A stretch of 33,365 nt of DNA. Source: Flavobacteriaceae bacterium. GTDB taxonomy: Bacteria; Bacteroidota; Bacteroidia; Flavobacteriales; Flavobacteriaceae. The notes under the pieces were generated by a model. That model did not search any database, was not told the DNA's origin, and saw nothing but the letters and a program-made list of their open reading frames with translations. The position numbers and the translations under genes were made by a program. The DNA is taken from assembly GCA_023257625.1 (NCBI GenBank), contig JALRBW010000012.1:1-33365 (forward strand), read 5' to 3'. This document shows, in pieces, positions 16,338 to 25,557 of the stretch; position 1 is the first letter of the stretch; the number at the start of each line of letters is the position of its first letter.

Positions 16338-18382
16338 TTTTGAATAGATAAATAAGTTAGAATCGATTCATCACCAATTAATTCATTTTTTGGACGCTCA
16401 ATAGATGAATATACTTTGAGTTTTTCAGTAGGCAATATAAGGATATCTGTTTCATTATACTCTCCCTTTTTTTGAACTTTATCTTTCTTTAAGTTCAGAT
16501 GCTTAGCCAAAAAATCATATGCCGCAATTCGTTTTGAGACACCGTAATCATGTTTTTCGTTTTTGAGATGTACATTTTTAATTAAATCTTCTTTTGAATA
16601 AAGTGAATAAACTTTAGAAAGATAAGGGAACTCAACTTCAGGCGTGTTTGAAGTCCAGTCAGCACCATCAGATATTATAAGCTGTGGCTTAGGTGCAAAA
16701 GAAGCAGCTATTTCTACATTATTGGTTTGAAAATTTCCTTGTTTATGAATGGGCATACCACTCTCACAAGCACATCCCCCAAAAAAATGAGCAGAAACTT
16801 GTACCACTGGAACACTTACACTTATACGATCATCAAGAGCAGCAAGTATAAAGCTTTGTGTTCCACCTCCTGAAGCTCCTGTTATGCCAATACGTTTTGA
16901 ATCTACATCGTCACGTTGTACTAAATAATCAACAATACTTTTGCTGTTCCATGTTTGGAGCAATAAGGAAATAGGCATTTTATGATTAAGTGTAGTACTT
17001 TCACCATAGCCTACCATGTCATATGAAAAAACAATCGCTCCCATTTTTGCTAACATTGCACATCGGGTCTGAACATCTGCAGAAAAACGTCCTTCATCTC
17101 CATGACCATGTGGGCTTAAAATTGTAGGCATTTTAGACTGTTTTTTCGTTGGCGTATAGAGATTTCCTGTTACATAAAATCCAGGAAAAGTTTCTAATGT
17201 AATATTTTGAACTTGATAGCCATTTTGTACTAAAGGCGCTGAAATCATTATATTTTGTGCCTTTGTAAAAGAGGGAATTTTTGACAATTGCATGCCCTCC
17301 ACTAATTGTTTTTTTATTTGTTGTGTTCTTTCTTCCCATTCCTTTTGATTTGTCCAAAGTTGAGCAAACCTTTTCATTTTTTCTTTTGCTTCTTCCGGAG
17401 TCCAATAAGCGCCTTGACATAATTCTGGAGTAGAATTAAGTTCGGTAATTACATTCACTGTAGTTTCCTTAACCATTCCCATTTGATCTAACCATTGAGC
17501 ACAAGCAGCACTCCAACCCAAGTGGGTGTCGTCAACACCTAATCCATAACCATGTCCCCCAGATCGATATGCATGCATTTCAACAGGTACATTATTTGCT
17601 TTTAATTGTTCTGCATATTCCCAGCTGTTTTCAATAGGTACCGCATTATCATCAAAAGAATGAACTAAAAAGGCTGGGGGTGTATTTTTATTTACTTGTT
17701 TTTCATTTGAATACCAATCAATTTGATCTTGGGATGGATTTTTCCCTAAAAGGTTATCTCTAGAGCCCATATGGGTAATTTCTTGTTGCATTGAAATTAC
17801 AGGATAAATCAGAATTGAAAAATCAGGTCGCGCACTTGAAGTGTCAGTTGGCATATATACTTTTTGGTTGTAATGTGTCGATAAACTTGCAGCTAAATGT
17901 CCTCCAGCAGAAAAGCCAATTACGCCTATTTTTTCGGGATCAATATTCCATTTTACCGCATTTCTTCGAATTGTTCGAAGTCCTTCTTGAGCATCTTGTA
18001 ATGGACCAATTGTTTTATTTTCCATGATCCGATCATCAGGAAGTCTATTTTTTAAAACAAATGCTGAAATGCCAAGACTGTTTAACCATTGTGCAATATT
18101 ATACCCTTCTTTAGTAATGGCTAAAATTCGATACCCTCCTCCCGGGCAAATAAGAACTGCAGCTCCTGATGCTTTTTCTTTTGGGACTAAAAATGCAGTT
18201 AGAGTGGGTATAGAAATTTGACTAACACGTAAAGGTTCACTGTTCTCATCTAGTGTGGTCTGTTCTATAAAAGTAGGGTCATTAATGGCATTTGGAATAG
18301 TATCCCAAAGTGGTAAAACTTCTTGGGCATTAGTCAAATTTAAAGTTAAAACAAAGAAAACTAAGAGAGTGTTTTTTTTCAT
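16334..18382 (-). CDS. Tandem alpha/beta-hydrolase carbohydrate esterase, exported
   Basis: A 682-aa exported protein with two complete alpha/beta-hydrolase domains. Start chosen at 18382 because it gives a clean signal peptide (MKKNTLLVFFVLTLNLTNAQ) and an ATGA overlap with the GH106 stop. Domain 1 (about 60-300) is acetyl-esterase/lipase-like: PGGGY (80-84), nucleophile Ser158 in GFSAGG, Asp244/245 and His277 in GGHGYG. Domain 2 (about 375-630) resembles acetylxylan-esterase/Abhydrolase_7 proteins: SPHGHGDEGR, nucleophile Ser504 in GASGGGT, Asp572 or Asp575, and His611 in KHDYG. Both triads look intact. Inference: removes acyl esters from the glycan so that the rhamnosidase, its upstream neighbour, can act. 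Two nucleophiles suggest two ester positions or types. Confidence 0.88.
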   Translation of the reverse strand: MKKNTLLVFFVLTLNLTNAQEVLPLWDTIPNAINDPTFIEQTTLDENSEPLRVSQISIPTLTAFLVPKEKASGAAVLICPGGGYRILAITKEGYNIAQWLNSLGISAFVLKNRLPDDRIMENKTIGPLQDAQEGLRTIRRNAVKWNIDPEKIGVIGFSAGGHLAASLSTHYNQKVYMPTDTSSARPDFSILIYPVISMQQEITHMGSRDNLLGKNPSQDQIDWYSNEKQVNKNTPPAFLVHSFDDNAVPIENSWEYAEQLKANNVPVEMHAYRSGGHGYGLGVDDTHLGWSAACAQWLDQMGMVKETTVNVITELNSTPELCQGAYWTPEEAKEKMKRFAQLWTNQKEWEERTQQIKKQLVEGMQLSKIPSFTKAQNIMISAPLVQNGYQVQNITLETFPGFYVTGNLYTPTKKQSKMPTILSPHGHGDEGRFSADVQTRCAMLAKMGAIVFSYDMVGYGESTTLNHKMPISLLLQTWNSKSIVDYLVQRDDVDSKRIGITGASGGGTQSFILAALDDRISVSVPVVQVSAHFFGGCACESGMPIHKQGNFQTNNVEIAASFAPKPQLIISDGADWTSNTPEVEFPYLSKVYSLYSKEDLIKNVHLKNEKHDYGVSKRIAAYDFLAKHLNLKKDKVQKKGEYNETDILILPTEKLKVYSSIERPKNELIGDESILTYLSIQK

Positions 18383-21123
18383 TTTGGATTGTATAATGAT
18401 AAGGGTATTAATTTTGGTGGAGTTAATAGTCCTGAAGGGGTAATATCCCAAACACTGGCATCCCACTTTTGATAGTCCTTATTTACCATGTTGATTTCAT
18501 TAAATATAGTCCATACCTCACCTCGTTTTTCTTTAGCACGAACTCTATTAGCCCCCAAGTTTGTAATTTTTAATTCTAAGGTATGATTTCCTGGAGACAA
18601 TTCCTTAAAGTCTAATTCAAATGGGTTTGACCATAAAGTGCCATAATATTTATTGTCTATCCAAACTTCTGCACTTTCTCGAACATCTTCAAGCTGCAAT
18701 CTCCAAAATGGATTACTTTTTTCTGGAATTGAAAATGTTGTTTTATATGAGACTGTTCCTGAAAATTCCTCATATTCTAAATTGATGGATGTCCATGATT
18801 TTAAGGAATCTAATTTTGTTTTAAGAGGTATTATAGGTCCACCTTGGATGGGTTCTAATTGCCAAGGTCCATTAAGGCTTAATTGTGCTGCTGTATCCGT
18901 TTCAAAATATTCCCATGGAGAAGTAGCTAGATCATTTTCAGTCAAAAGTAAAACAGATTCACCTGATTTAAGATTGAGATAAAATTCTTTTCTATTATTA
19001 TTTATTCTAGTAGCAGGTTTGCCATGTATTTCTGTCAATGGATTTAACAGAATTAAAGAGTTACTTTGTGAACGTTCTGATATCCAACCTTTGAATTCAG
19101 TACCCGTATGGTTTACAAGAAAATAAGCATAGCCATTTTTATACGTCCTACGAATAAATTTAATTTGATTTTTTGAAAAAATTTCTGGAATAATCCCTCG
19201 TTCTGAAAAATACTTTGTCCAAGCTTCTCTTGGAATCGTATTGATTTTTGAAGTGTTGAGTAACGAATGTAATTCTTTGGTTTGAGATTCGAATTCTAAC
19301 CACCCTGGAACTGTTTCTGGAGTTCCTTCAAAAACAATATTCGCTCCTTGATTTTGTAATTCAAGTAACTTTTTCATGGTTTTAAGTGGCATGTGAGTTG
19401 TTTTTGGAACAATTATGGCATCATATGAACCTCCTGGTAAATTAATTTTACCTCCGGCAACTAAAGCTTGAGCTAAAAATTGATCCGAGAGGTAATCAAA
19501 ACTATAACCCTCAAATAGTAAGGTTTGAATTGCATCATAAAATGGAGTATGCTTCAACCACGTATCAAGGTCATGAATAGCTAATTGTTGCATCAATCTT
19601 CCCTTGAGAAACTTACCCCAAATATCATGAACTGGCCAGTATAATAAAATTTCATTATCTGGTTTACCTGCTTGTAAAAAAGATTGCACTCTTGTTATAT
19701 AACCAAATAATTCAGGCACATCTGCCCAAATTGTATTTGTAGGGTTAAAATTTACAGAGGCATAGAATTTCCATCCGGGCCATTCTGCTGATTCAGGACT
19801 GTAGGTAGAACCATGTAAAAAAACATGATTGACACCATTTAAGAATAAATCTTCAACTTCAGGCTTACATTGTGACAGTGCAGTTTTAAAATGTTCTCTT
19901 AGCCAGGTAAAGGATTCGGAAGACACTAAAGGTTTACCTGAAATATGAGCAGCAGATGAAGAAAAGCGAAGCATAGCAGGATCTGCATCTCCAGGTCGAA
20001 TATTTTCATCTAAACGACGTAATCCCTTAATGTCAAAAGGCATTGAACCAAAAGTTTCACATTCAGGTATATCAGCAGAGGCATATAAATCAATAAGATT
20101 ACCAGGGGACCCATGAGCTTGTAATCTCGTTTTCATTTCACGCTTATGAGTCCAGTCATTCCATGGTTTTTGAAAGTCATTAATATAAATTTCACTAAGG
20201 GTTTCTCTATAATCTGATTTTATTCGATTTCCAATGGGGTCATCAGTTGCCAAAAAAAGTTTTTGTAAATGGGGTTTTAAATCATATCCCCTTAAATTTT
20301 GAAACGAAGTAAGAAAATCTGGTGTGAAATCCGTTCCATAAACTTCGTAACTGTCATTAAAAATACTTCTAGGTAAAGTTTGAAGAGAATCAAATGCACT
20401 TGTGTATGGAATCAAATATTTAGCTAAGGCCTTGGAGGAATAATGGTCAAGTGTCCACCCAGCGCCCCCAGGTGCTGCTCGTTTTACTTTTTGCAAAGTT
20501 TTATCGGCATACAAAACTATTAGTTCATCAGGAGTTAATTGGGGGTCTAATTGTAAAGTAGTTCCTTTTAATAAGGAAGTTAAATCTGTTGCTTCTCCAT
20601 TTTCAGAAAAAGAAATAATAGCTACTATTTGTAGTGTAATTTTATCTTCGGTTATAGTTTCTTTTAAATCTAAATTTCGCTCTTTTAATGAAGGCCGTTG
20701 AATTCTTTTTATTCTTAGTTTAGTTGCGGCATTTTCTAAATCAACTTGTGGACCGCCAAAGGGCCATCCCGTTCCCAAAGTCATGTCAACACCCATTGAT
20801 AAACTATCTGCAATTTTTAGTGTAAATACCAGATGATCCATCCATTTTGGTGATAAAAAGTCAATGTATTTTTCTTCTAACCCTTGAACTCCATAAATGC
20901 AAGCGATTTCTACTCCTCCAAGCCCTGCTTCATGAAATGCAAGCAACGTTTTACGTATTTCAGCTTTTTCAACAGCGCTTCCTAACCACCACCATCTTGT
21001 CCAGGGTTTGGTTGTTTTATTTATCTCTGGCCAAGGTGATAAAGTCTCATTGGATGAACAATTTGATAATAATAAGATGCTACTTAAACTTATTAATAAT
21101 AGTATGGATTTTAAGCACCTCAT
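18379..21123 (-). CDS. GH106 family alpha-L-rhamnosidase, lipoprotein
   Basis: A 914-aa glycoside hydrolase of family 106, which releases terminal alpha-L-rhamnose with inversion. Seen: lipobox LLSNC (Cys22), then the family's opening TRWWWLGSAVEKAEI, GLGGVEIACIYGVQG and TLGTGWPFGGPQVDLENAA, followed by a TIM-barrel body with SSESFTWLREHF and FLHGSTYSPESAEWPGW. The C-terminal section (about 780-900) is a beta-sandwich with VWIDNKYYGTLWSNPFELD, the galactose-binding-like domain usual here. Surface or periplasmic. It overlaps the esterase downstream and the symporter upstream by 4 bases each. With RhaM at 27075 it makes L-rhamnose a likely product of the locus. Confidence 0.92.
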   Translation of the reverse strand: MRCLKSILLLISLSSILLLSNCSSNETLSPWPEINKTTKPWTRWWWLGSAVEKAEIRKTLLAFHEAGLGGVEIACIYGVQGLEEKYIDFLSPKWMDHLVFTLKIADSLSMGVDMTLGTGWPFGGPQVDLENAATKLRIKRIQRPSLKERNLDLKETITEDKITLQIVAIISFSENGEATDLTSLLKGTTLQLDPQLTPDELIVLYADKTLQKVKRAAPGGAGWTLDHYSSKALAKYLIPYTSAFDSLQTLPRSIFNDSYEVYGTDFTPDFLTSFQNLRGYDLKPHLQKLFLATDDPIGNRIKSDYRETLSEIYINDFQKPWNDWTHKREMKTRLQAHGSPGNLIDLYASADIPECETFGSMPFDIKGLRRLDENIRPGDADPAMLRFSSSAAHISGKPLVSSESFTWLREHFKTALSQCKPEVEDLFLNGVNHVFLHGSTYSPESAEWPGWKFYASVNFNPTNTIWADVPELFGYITRVQSFLQAGKPDNEILLYWPVHDIWGKFLKGRLMQQLAIHDLDTWLKHTPFYDAIQTLLFEGYSFDYLSDQFLAQALVAGGKINLPGGSYDAIIVPKTTHMPLKTMKKLLELQNQGANIVFEGTPETVPGWLEFESQTKELHSLLNTSKINTIPREAWTKYFSERGIIPEIFSKNQIKFIRRTYKNGYAYFLVNHTGTEFKGWISERSQSNSLILLNPLTEIHGKPATRINNNRKEFYLNLKSGESVLLLTENDLATSPWEYFETDTAAQLSLNGPWQLEPIQGGPIIPLKTKLDSLKSWTSINLEYEEFSGTVSYKTTFSIPEKSNPFWRLQLEDVRESAEVWIDNKYYGTLWSNPFELDFKELSPGNHTLELKITNLGANRVRAKEKRGEVWTIFNEINMVNKDYQKWDASVWDITPSGLLTPPKLIPLSLYNPK

Positions 21124-22508
21124 TTTTTAATTCTGTAATTTAAAAATGCACCTAACGAGAGGAGTAACATAAGTAATAAATCAACCCGAAACGAATAGAT
21201 ATTTTGAGGAATCACATTTAATTGTGATAAGATAAAAAACAGAAGTGCAAGAGCAGAAAACCATATCATAAAACTTCCCATAGGCTTTTTTGATAAAATC
21301 CCTAAAATAATCATTGGACCCATTATTCCTGTTCCTGAAAAACTTAGTCGAGCAAGTAAAACCAATTCATTTGAACTAATTAATGAAAAAATAAGAGCAG
21401 CGGAAGCAAATACGATTATTGCGATTCTGACTGGTGTCAATTTTTCCTCATTTGTTGTACCTAATAATCCTCTGAATTCATTCCCCATAGCAAATAATTG
21501 AGAATCAGAGGTAGACATTGCAGCAGCAAAAAGTCCAATAATAGAAATGGCAGCAATAATAGGGTGTTGCTCATCAAGCAAAACTGCTCCAAGAAAACCA
21601 GAAGTACTTTCATCAGCATAATACAATGCTCCATATAAGCCAATAATTATTGTAGGTAAAATTATCAGCATTGCAAATGATCCCACAGCAACTGCCATTC
21701 TCAATAGTGATTTATAGTTTTTCATAATCACCAAACGCGTGGATAGTTGAGGTTGCGTTACAGGAATCATTGCTATAGCAATACAAGAAGCAATTAAAAA
21801 TTGTGGGGTTAATAATCCATTTGGCCCAGGTGGGGAAAGTAAAGCTCGATTAGAATCGTGGATTTTTTCGAAGAGAGAGACCCACCCCCCTACTTGATCT
21901 AAACAATTATATGCCACTAACCAAACCACTATCAATAATAGTGTTCCTTGCATAAAATCTGCATAAATAATAGCCTTTAAACCTCCTAATTCTGAATATA
22001 ATAGCATGATAAGAACGATAAGAACACTCCAGAACCCAACAGAAATAAAATCAGGGAATGCCTCAATTAAAAATATTGCTACTCCTCGAATTTGAATAGC
22101 TACATAAGGAATTAAAAATAAAAAAACTGCTGTAAAATAAAGATAACCTACCCCTTTGTGCTGATAACAATCTTGTAATAATGAAGACATACCGCGAAAA
22201 GATTGTCGCCCAATTCTCTTCCGTAAATAAAACCCAAACCACAGTATAAAAAAGACCATTACTGCATCAGAAAAAGCGAGAAAAAGCCAAGCGCCAACAC
22301 CGTGTATTCTTGAAAAATCTGGCATACCCATTAGGGTAAACGTGCTAAATAAAGTGGCTGCAAAAGTCATAAAACCTAAAATCAATCCTATTTTAGCCCC
22401 ACCCAACATAAAGTCAGTTGAACTTTTGATTTCTTTTCTACTTCTAAGTGAAAGCAAGATTAAGATGCCTACATACACAATACCAATTCCAATTAACGCT
22501 TGAACCAT
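21120..22508 (-). CDS. Sodium:solute symporter (SSS family)
   Basis: Inner-membrane Na+-coupled importer, 462 aa, about 12-13 hydrophobic segments spread through the whole length. Seen: SSF features including STDFMLGGAKIGL near the N-terminus, the YSELGGLKAIIYADFMQG motif in the middle and AAAMSTSDSQLFAMGNEF in the eighth-helix region. The substrate is not readable, but its place between the 2-TM protein and GH106, in an operon of cytosolic uronide and sugar enzymes, suggests import of an oligosaccharide fragment, an unsaturated uronide or a sugar acid. It follows the small 2-TM gene by 4 bases. Confidence 0.9.
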   Translation of the reverse strand: MVQALIGIGIVYVGILILLSLRSRKEIKSSTDFMLGGAKIGLILGFMTFAATLFSTFTLMGMPDFSRIHGVGAWLFLAFSDAVMVFFILWFGFYLRKRIGRQSFRGMSSLLQDCYQHKGVGYLYFTAVFLFLIPYVAIQIRGVAIFLIEAFPDFISVGFWSVLIVLIMLLYSELGGLKAIIYADFMQGTLLLIVVWLVAYNCLDQVGGWVSLFEKIHDSNRALLSPPGPNGLLTPQFLIASCIAIAMIPVTQPQLSTRLVIMKNYKSLLRMAVAVGSFAMLIILPTIIIGLYGALYYADESTSGFLGAVLLDEQHPIIAAISIIGLFAAAMSTSDSQLFAMGNEFRGLLGTTNEEKLTPVRIAIIVFASAALIFSLISSNELVLLARLSFSGTGIMGPMIILGILSKKPMGSFMIWFSALALLFFILSQLNVIPQNIYSFRVDLLLMLLLSLGAFLNYRIKK

Positions 22509-22512
22509 TTCT

Positions 22513-22767
22513 TTATAGATTATGATTGTTGTCAGTTTTTGATTTTAAAGTATAAAAAACATAACCCCCAACACCAGTTAGGGCGACCAGCAAAATTGTA
22601 TTTAAAATACTGACCCATAAGTGAAATGGCATTTTAAGCCAATGTGGATCAAGTTTACCTTGAATTAACACAAGGGGTGAAAAAGTGACCGCGATTAAGA
22701 GTATAGCGCTCCAATAAATGATACGCCATGTTGATTTTAATTTTTGTACTGACCAATTTTCAATCAT
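22513..22767 (-). CDS. Small two-helix membrane protein paired with SSS symporter
   Basis: An 84-aa protein with two predicted transmembrane helices (about 16-36 and 47-72), and a charged C-terminus (SKTDNNHNL). I do not recognise a named domain with confidence. Small 2-TM proteins encoded immediately before an SSS transporter are known (for example YhdT before PanF, and DUF4212 before other symporters). Position and shape suggest an accessory subunit of the same kind. It is separated by 1 base from the upstream SDR and by 4 from the symporter. Confidence 0.75.
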   Translation of the reverse strand: MIENWSVQKLKSTWRIIYWSAILLIAVTFSPLVLIQGKLDPHWLKMPFHLWVSILNTILLVALTGVGGYVFYTLKSKTDNNHNL

Positions 22768-22768
22768 C

Positions 22769-23536
22769 TTACAATCGTTGAAGTGTTAAACCCCCATCCA
22801 CTTGAATAACTTGACCGGTAGCATAGGGTAGGGAATGAATTGCTAATGCAGCAGCCACTTTACCTATATCATTAGGCTCACCCCATCGCTTTTGAACTGT
22901 TATGCCTGATGCAAATAGAGCGTCATATTTTGCCTGAACACCAGCCGTCATATCCGTTTTAATCACCCCAGGTTGAATTTCATAAACAGGAATATCATAC
23001 TCACCTAAACGAGCCGCCCACAATTTGGTTGCCATAGCTATTCCCGCTTTAGAAATACAATATTCGCCTCGTTGCGTGGAGGCAACCGTGGCTGAAACCG
23101 ACGATATGTTTATAATTGAAAAAAAATCTTTAGGATAATCCTTTTTTTGTTCAATCATCCAATGGGCTATTTTTTGTGTCAAAAAATAGGGTCCCTTCAA
23201 ATTTGTTTCTAAAACCAAATCGAAATTTTCCTCAGAAGCCACTAAAATATCATCACGAGAAGGAGGTGCTATACCGGCATTATTAACTAAAATATGGAGA
23301 CATCCAAAGGTAGATCGTGCTGTTTCAATCAGTTTTTTGTGTGTTGATGCAGAAGCAATATTACCTTGACAATAAGCCCATTGAACAGTTTTAGGAAATA
23401 CAGTCGATAGAATATTTCGGACCTCTTCTTCTGGGCGCATTCCATTTAATACAAGATGGAACCCTTCACGCGCTAGAGCTATCGCAATTCCCAAACCAAT
23501 TCCTCGAGTTCCCCCAGTGATTGCTGCTACTTTCAT
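22769..23536 (-). CDS. SDR family oxidoreductase (FabG-like fold)
   Basis: Cytoplasmic short-chain dehydrogenase, 255 aa. The start at 23536 puts the first strand of the Rossmann fold at the N-terminus as in the family; an upstream ATG at 23584 would add 16 non-conserved residues and overlap the preceding gene. Seen: TGGTRGIG (7-14), NNAG (85-88), Ser146, Tyr159 and Lys163 (YCISK), and the closing GQVIQVDGGL. Often labelled 3-ketoacyl-ACP reductase, but in a sugar operon it is more likely a sugar or sugar-acid dehydrogenase. A role like KduD (5-keto-KDG to KDG after GH88) is possible but not shown. Confidence 0.88.
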   Translation of the reverse strand: MKVAAITGGTRGIGLGIAIALAREGFHLVLNGMRPEEEVRNILSTVFPKTVQWAYCQGNIASASTHKKLIETARSTFGCLHILVNNAGIAPPSRDDILVASEENFDLVLETNLKGPYFLTQKIAHWMIEQKKDYPKDFFSIINISSVSATVASTQRGEYCISKAGIAMATKLWAARLGEYDIPVYEIQPGVIKTDMTAGVQAKYDALFASGITVQKRWGEPNDIGKVAAALAIHSLPYATGQVIQVDGGLTLQRL

Positions 23537-23538
23537 TT

Positions 23539-24690
23539 TTATGTTTTTAATTCTGGTATTGTTACCCATATTTTTTTCTCCCAACTCTCAATTCCTTTTT
23601 CAGCAAGCTGAACTCCTTTTGCTCCTTCATAGAGGGTCCATGGAAATGGTGTATTTAACACCACATGTTTTAAAAAAAGTTCCCATTGAACCTTAAAGGC
23701 GTTATCGAAATTTTCTTGCTCGGGCATTTTTGACCAGCCTAAATTAAAATCAATAGGATTAGGAATATCCGGATTCCATACAGGTTTCGGTGTATTACCA
23801 TAAGACTGGGTCCAACATTCACGTAACCCAGCTACAGCAGATCCCTTAGTACCGTCAACATGAAGTGTTAACAAGTCATCACGACGAACTCGTGTGGTCC
23901 AAGAAGAGTTAAATTGTGCGATAACTCCATCTTCGAGTTCGAAAATAGCATAGGCAGCATCGTCTGCTGTACATATATATGGTTTTCCATTTTCATCTAT
24001 TCGCTCAGGTATGTGGGTTGCGCCCATACAAAAAACGCCTTTTACCTTCCCAAACAAATGATCTAAGACGTAACGCCAATGACAAAGCATATCTACAATA
24101 ATTCCCCCGTCCTCTTCTTTTCGGTAATTCCAGCTTGGTCGTTGTGCCGGAACAGAATGTCCTTCAAATACCCAATATCCAAAATCACCTCTTACGGAAA
24201 GTATTTTTCCAAAAAAATCATTTTCAATAAGGCGTTTTAATTTTAAAAGTCCGGGAAGCCATAGTTTGTCTTGGACGACTCCATTTTTTACTCCCTTTTT
24301 TTGACATAAAGCAAATAAATCAAGGGCTTGTTGGGTTGAGGTGGCTATCGGTTTTTCACAGTAAATGTGTTTTCCTGCGGCAACAGCTTTTTCAACCGCA
24401 TCGGCTCTGCGCCCGGTGGTTTGGGCATCAAAATAAATAGAATAGGAAGCGTCTTTAAGTACACTTTCTAAATCGGTTGTCCATTTAGAAATCGATGTGC
24501 GTTCAACTAAGGATTTTAATTTTGTCTCATTGCGACCCACCAAAATCACATCGGGCATGATGCGTTCTGAATCATTAATTTGTACGCCACCTTGTTTGAT
24601 AATCGCATCAATGGACCGGATTAAATGTTGATTGGTTCCCATTCTACCCGTTACCCCATTCATAATAATTCCTATAGTATGTACTTTCAT
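23539..24690 (-). CDS. Cytosolic Gfo/Idh/MocA family oxidoreductase
   Basis: NAD(P)-dependent oxidoreductase, 383 aa, without an export signal, unlike the other three Gfo/Idh/MocA proteins in the window. Seen: nucleotide-binding loop GVTGRMG (12-18), [12 protein letters not shown] and EKP (112-114), [10 protein letters not shown], and [20 protein letters not shown] with the family's histidine. An insert of about 25 residues separates strand 1 from the next conserved part (28-52). Inference: acts on the imported substrate inside the cell, together with the isomerase just upstream (34 bases) and the SDR just downstream (2 bases). The exact substrate is unknown. Confidence 0.9.
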   Translation of the reverse strand: MKVHTIGIIMNGVTGRMGTNQHLIRSIDAIIKQGGVQINDSERIMPDVILVGRNETKLKSLVERTSISKWTTDLESVLKDASYSIYFDAQTTGRRADAVEKAVAAGKHIYCEKPIATSTQQALDLFALCQKKGVKNGVVQDKLWLPGLLKLKRLIENDFFGKILSVRGDFGYWVFEGHSVPAQRPSWNYRKEEDGGIIVDMLCHWRYVLDHLFGKVKGVFCMGATHIPERIDENGKPYICTADDAAYAIFELEDGVIAQFNSSWTTRVRRDDLLTLHVDGTKGSAVAGLRECWTQSYGNTPKPVWNPDIPNPIDFNLGWSKMPEQENFDNAFKVQWELFLKHVVLNTPFPWTLYEGAKGVQLAEKGIESWEKKIWVTIPELKT

Positions 24691-24724
24691 TTTATTTTTC
24701 CCTATTAATTAATTTTCAAAAAAT

Positions 24725-25555
24725 TTAAGTAGCTGATAAGTAGGCTTTTTTAATTTTCTCTAAATATTGTTTTTGATTCGAATTCCAATGACGTTCAGAA
24801 AACACTTCAACTTCAATAGCACCATAAAAACCTGCTTCTTCAACCCAGGATCGTATTTTTTTCAACTCTATACAACCCTCACCCATTAATCCTCTATCAG
24901 TCAACATATGATTTGTAGGTACTAACCAATCACATACATGAAAAGCAAAAAGATGGTTGTTTTTCCCACATCTTTTTATCTGCTGTTCTAAATATTGATC
25001 CCACCAAACATGATAAACATCTACGGCAACGCCAACCCAAGATGAATTAATAATTTCAGCCAAGGTATTCGCTTCCTCTAAAGTAGTTACTGCAGATTTA
25101 TCACCAGCATACATGGGGTGGAGCGGTTCTATTGCCATCCTTACCCCTGTTTGTTCGGCAATAGGTATCAGTGTTTTTATTGCAGAGGTTATTTGCTCTC
25201 TATTTTTTTTTAAAGATTGTTTAGGGTCTGCCCCACATACCAATACAAGTAATGGAGCGCCTATTGCTTGTGCTTCGTAAAGTGCGTCAATATTTTCTAT
25301 AAGAGCTTGTTCTCTTTTTTCTTTGGAAGTATTTGGAAAAAAACCACCTCTAACTAAAGAAATGACTTCTAAATTATATTGTTCTAATTTTGATTTAACT
25401 ATGTTAAGATCTTTATTTTCTAAAAGATGTCTCCAAATCGATATTTTCTGAATACCTGCTTTTGAATATTCTGAAATACATTGATCTATATCCCATGGTT
25501 TTGTTGTTTGGGAATGGACGCACAAACGAGAAAAATCATTTAAAGGTTGTGCCAT
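24725..25555 (-). CDS. Cytosolic sugar phosphate isomerase/epimerase-like TIM-barrel protein
   Basis: A 276-aa xylose-isomerase-like TIM barrel with no signal peptide. Seen: GIQKISIWRHLL, VLVCGA, the metal-site strand MAIEPLHPM, VAVDVYHVWWD, HVCDWLVPT, GEGCIELKKI and GAIEVEVFSERHW, which carry the usual Glu, Asp, His and Glu ligands. Candidates from the family are isomerase, epimerase, dehydratase (IolE-like) or 3-keto-sugar lyase/hydratase. It is the second gene of the long operon, 2 bases after GH88 and followed by the cytosolic Gfo/Idh/MocA. The pair mirrors the exported TIM/Gfo pair at 4601-6797. Confidence 0.87.
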   Translation of the reverse strand: MAQPLNDFSRLCVHSQTTKPWDIDQCISEYSKAGIQKISIWRHLLENKDLNIVKSKLEQYNLEVISLVRGGFFPNTSKEKREQALIENIDALYEAQAIGAPLLVLVCGADPKQSLKKNREQITSAIKTLIPIAEQTGVRMAIEPLHPMYAGDKSAVTTLEEANTLAEIINSSWVGVAVDVYHVWWDQYLEQQIKRCGKNNHLFAFHVCDWLVPTNHMLTDRGLMGEGCIELKKIRSWVEEAGFYGAIEVEVFSERHWNSNQKQYLEKIKKAYLSAT

Positions 25556-25557
25556 TT

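Noticed and set aside
18383-18466. Upstream in-frame start for the tandem esterase
   Set aside because: It would add 28 residues with no signal character inside the GH106 gene. The ATG at 18382 begins a clean signal peptide and overlaps the GH106 stop as ATGA.
22769-23536. Fatty-acid 3-ketoacyl-ACP reductase (FabG)
   Set aside because: The fold is the same, but no fatty-acid gene is near and every neighbour is a sugar enzyme or transporter.
23537-23584. Upstream ATG for the SDR gene
   Set aside because: It would overlap the preceding oxidoreductase and add 16 residues before the conserved first strand MKVAAITGGT.
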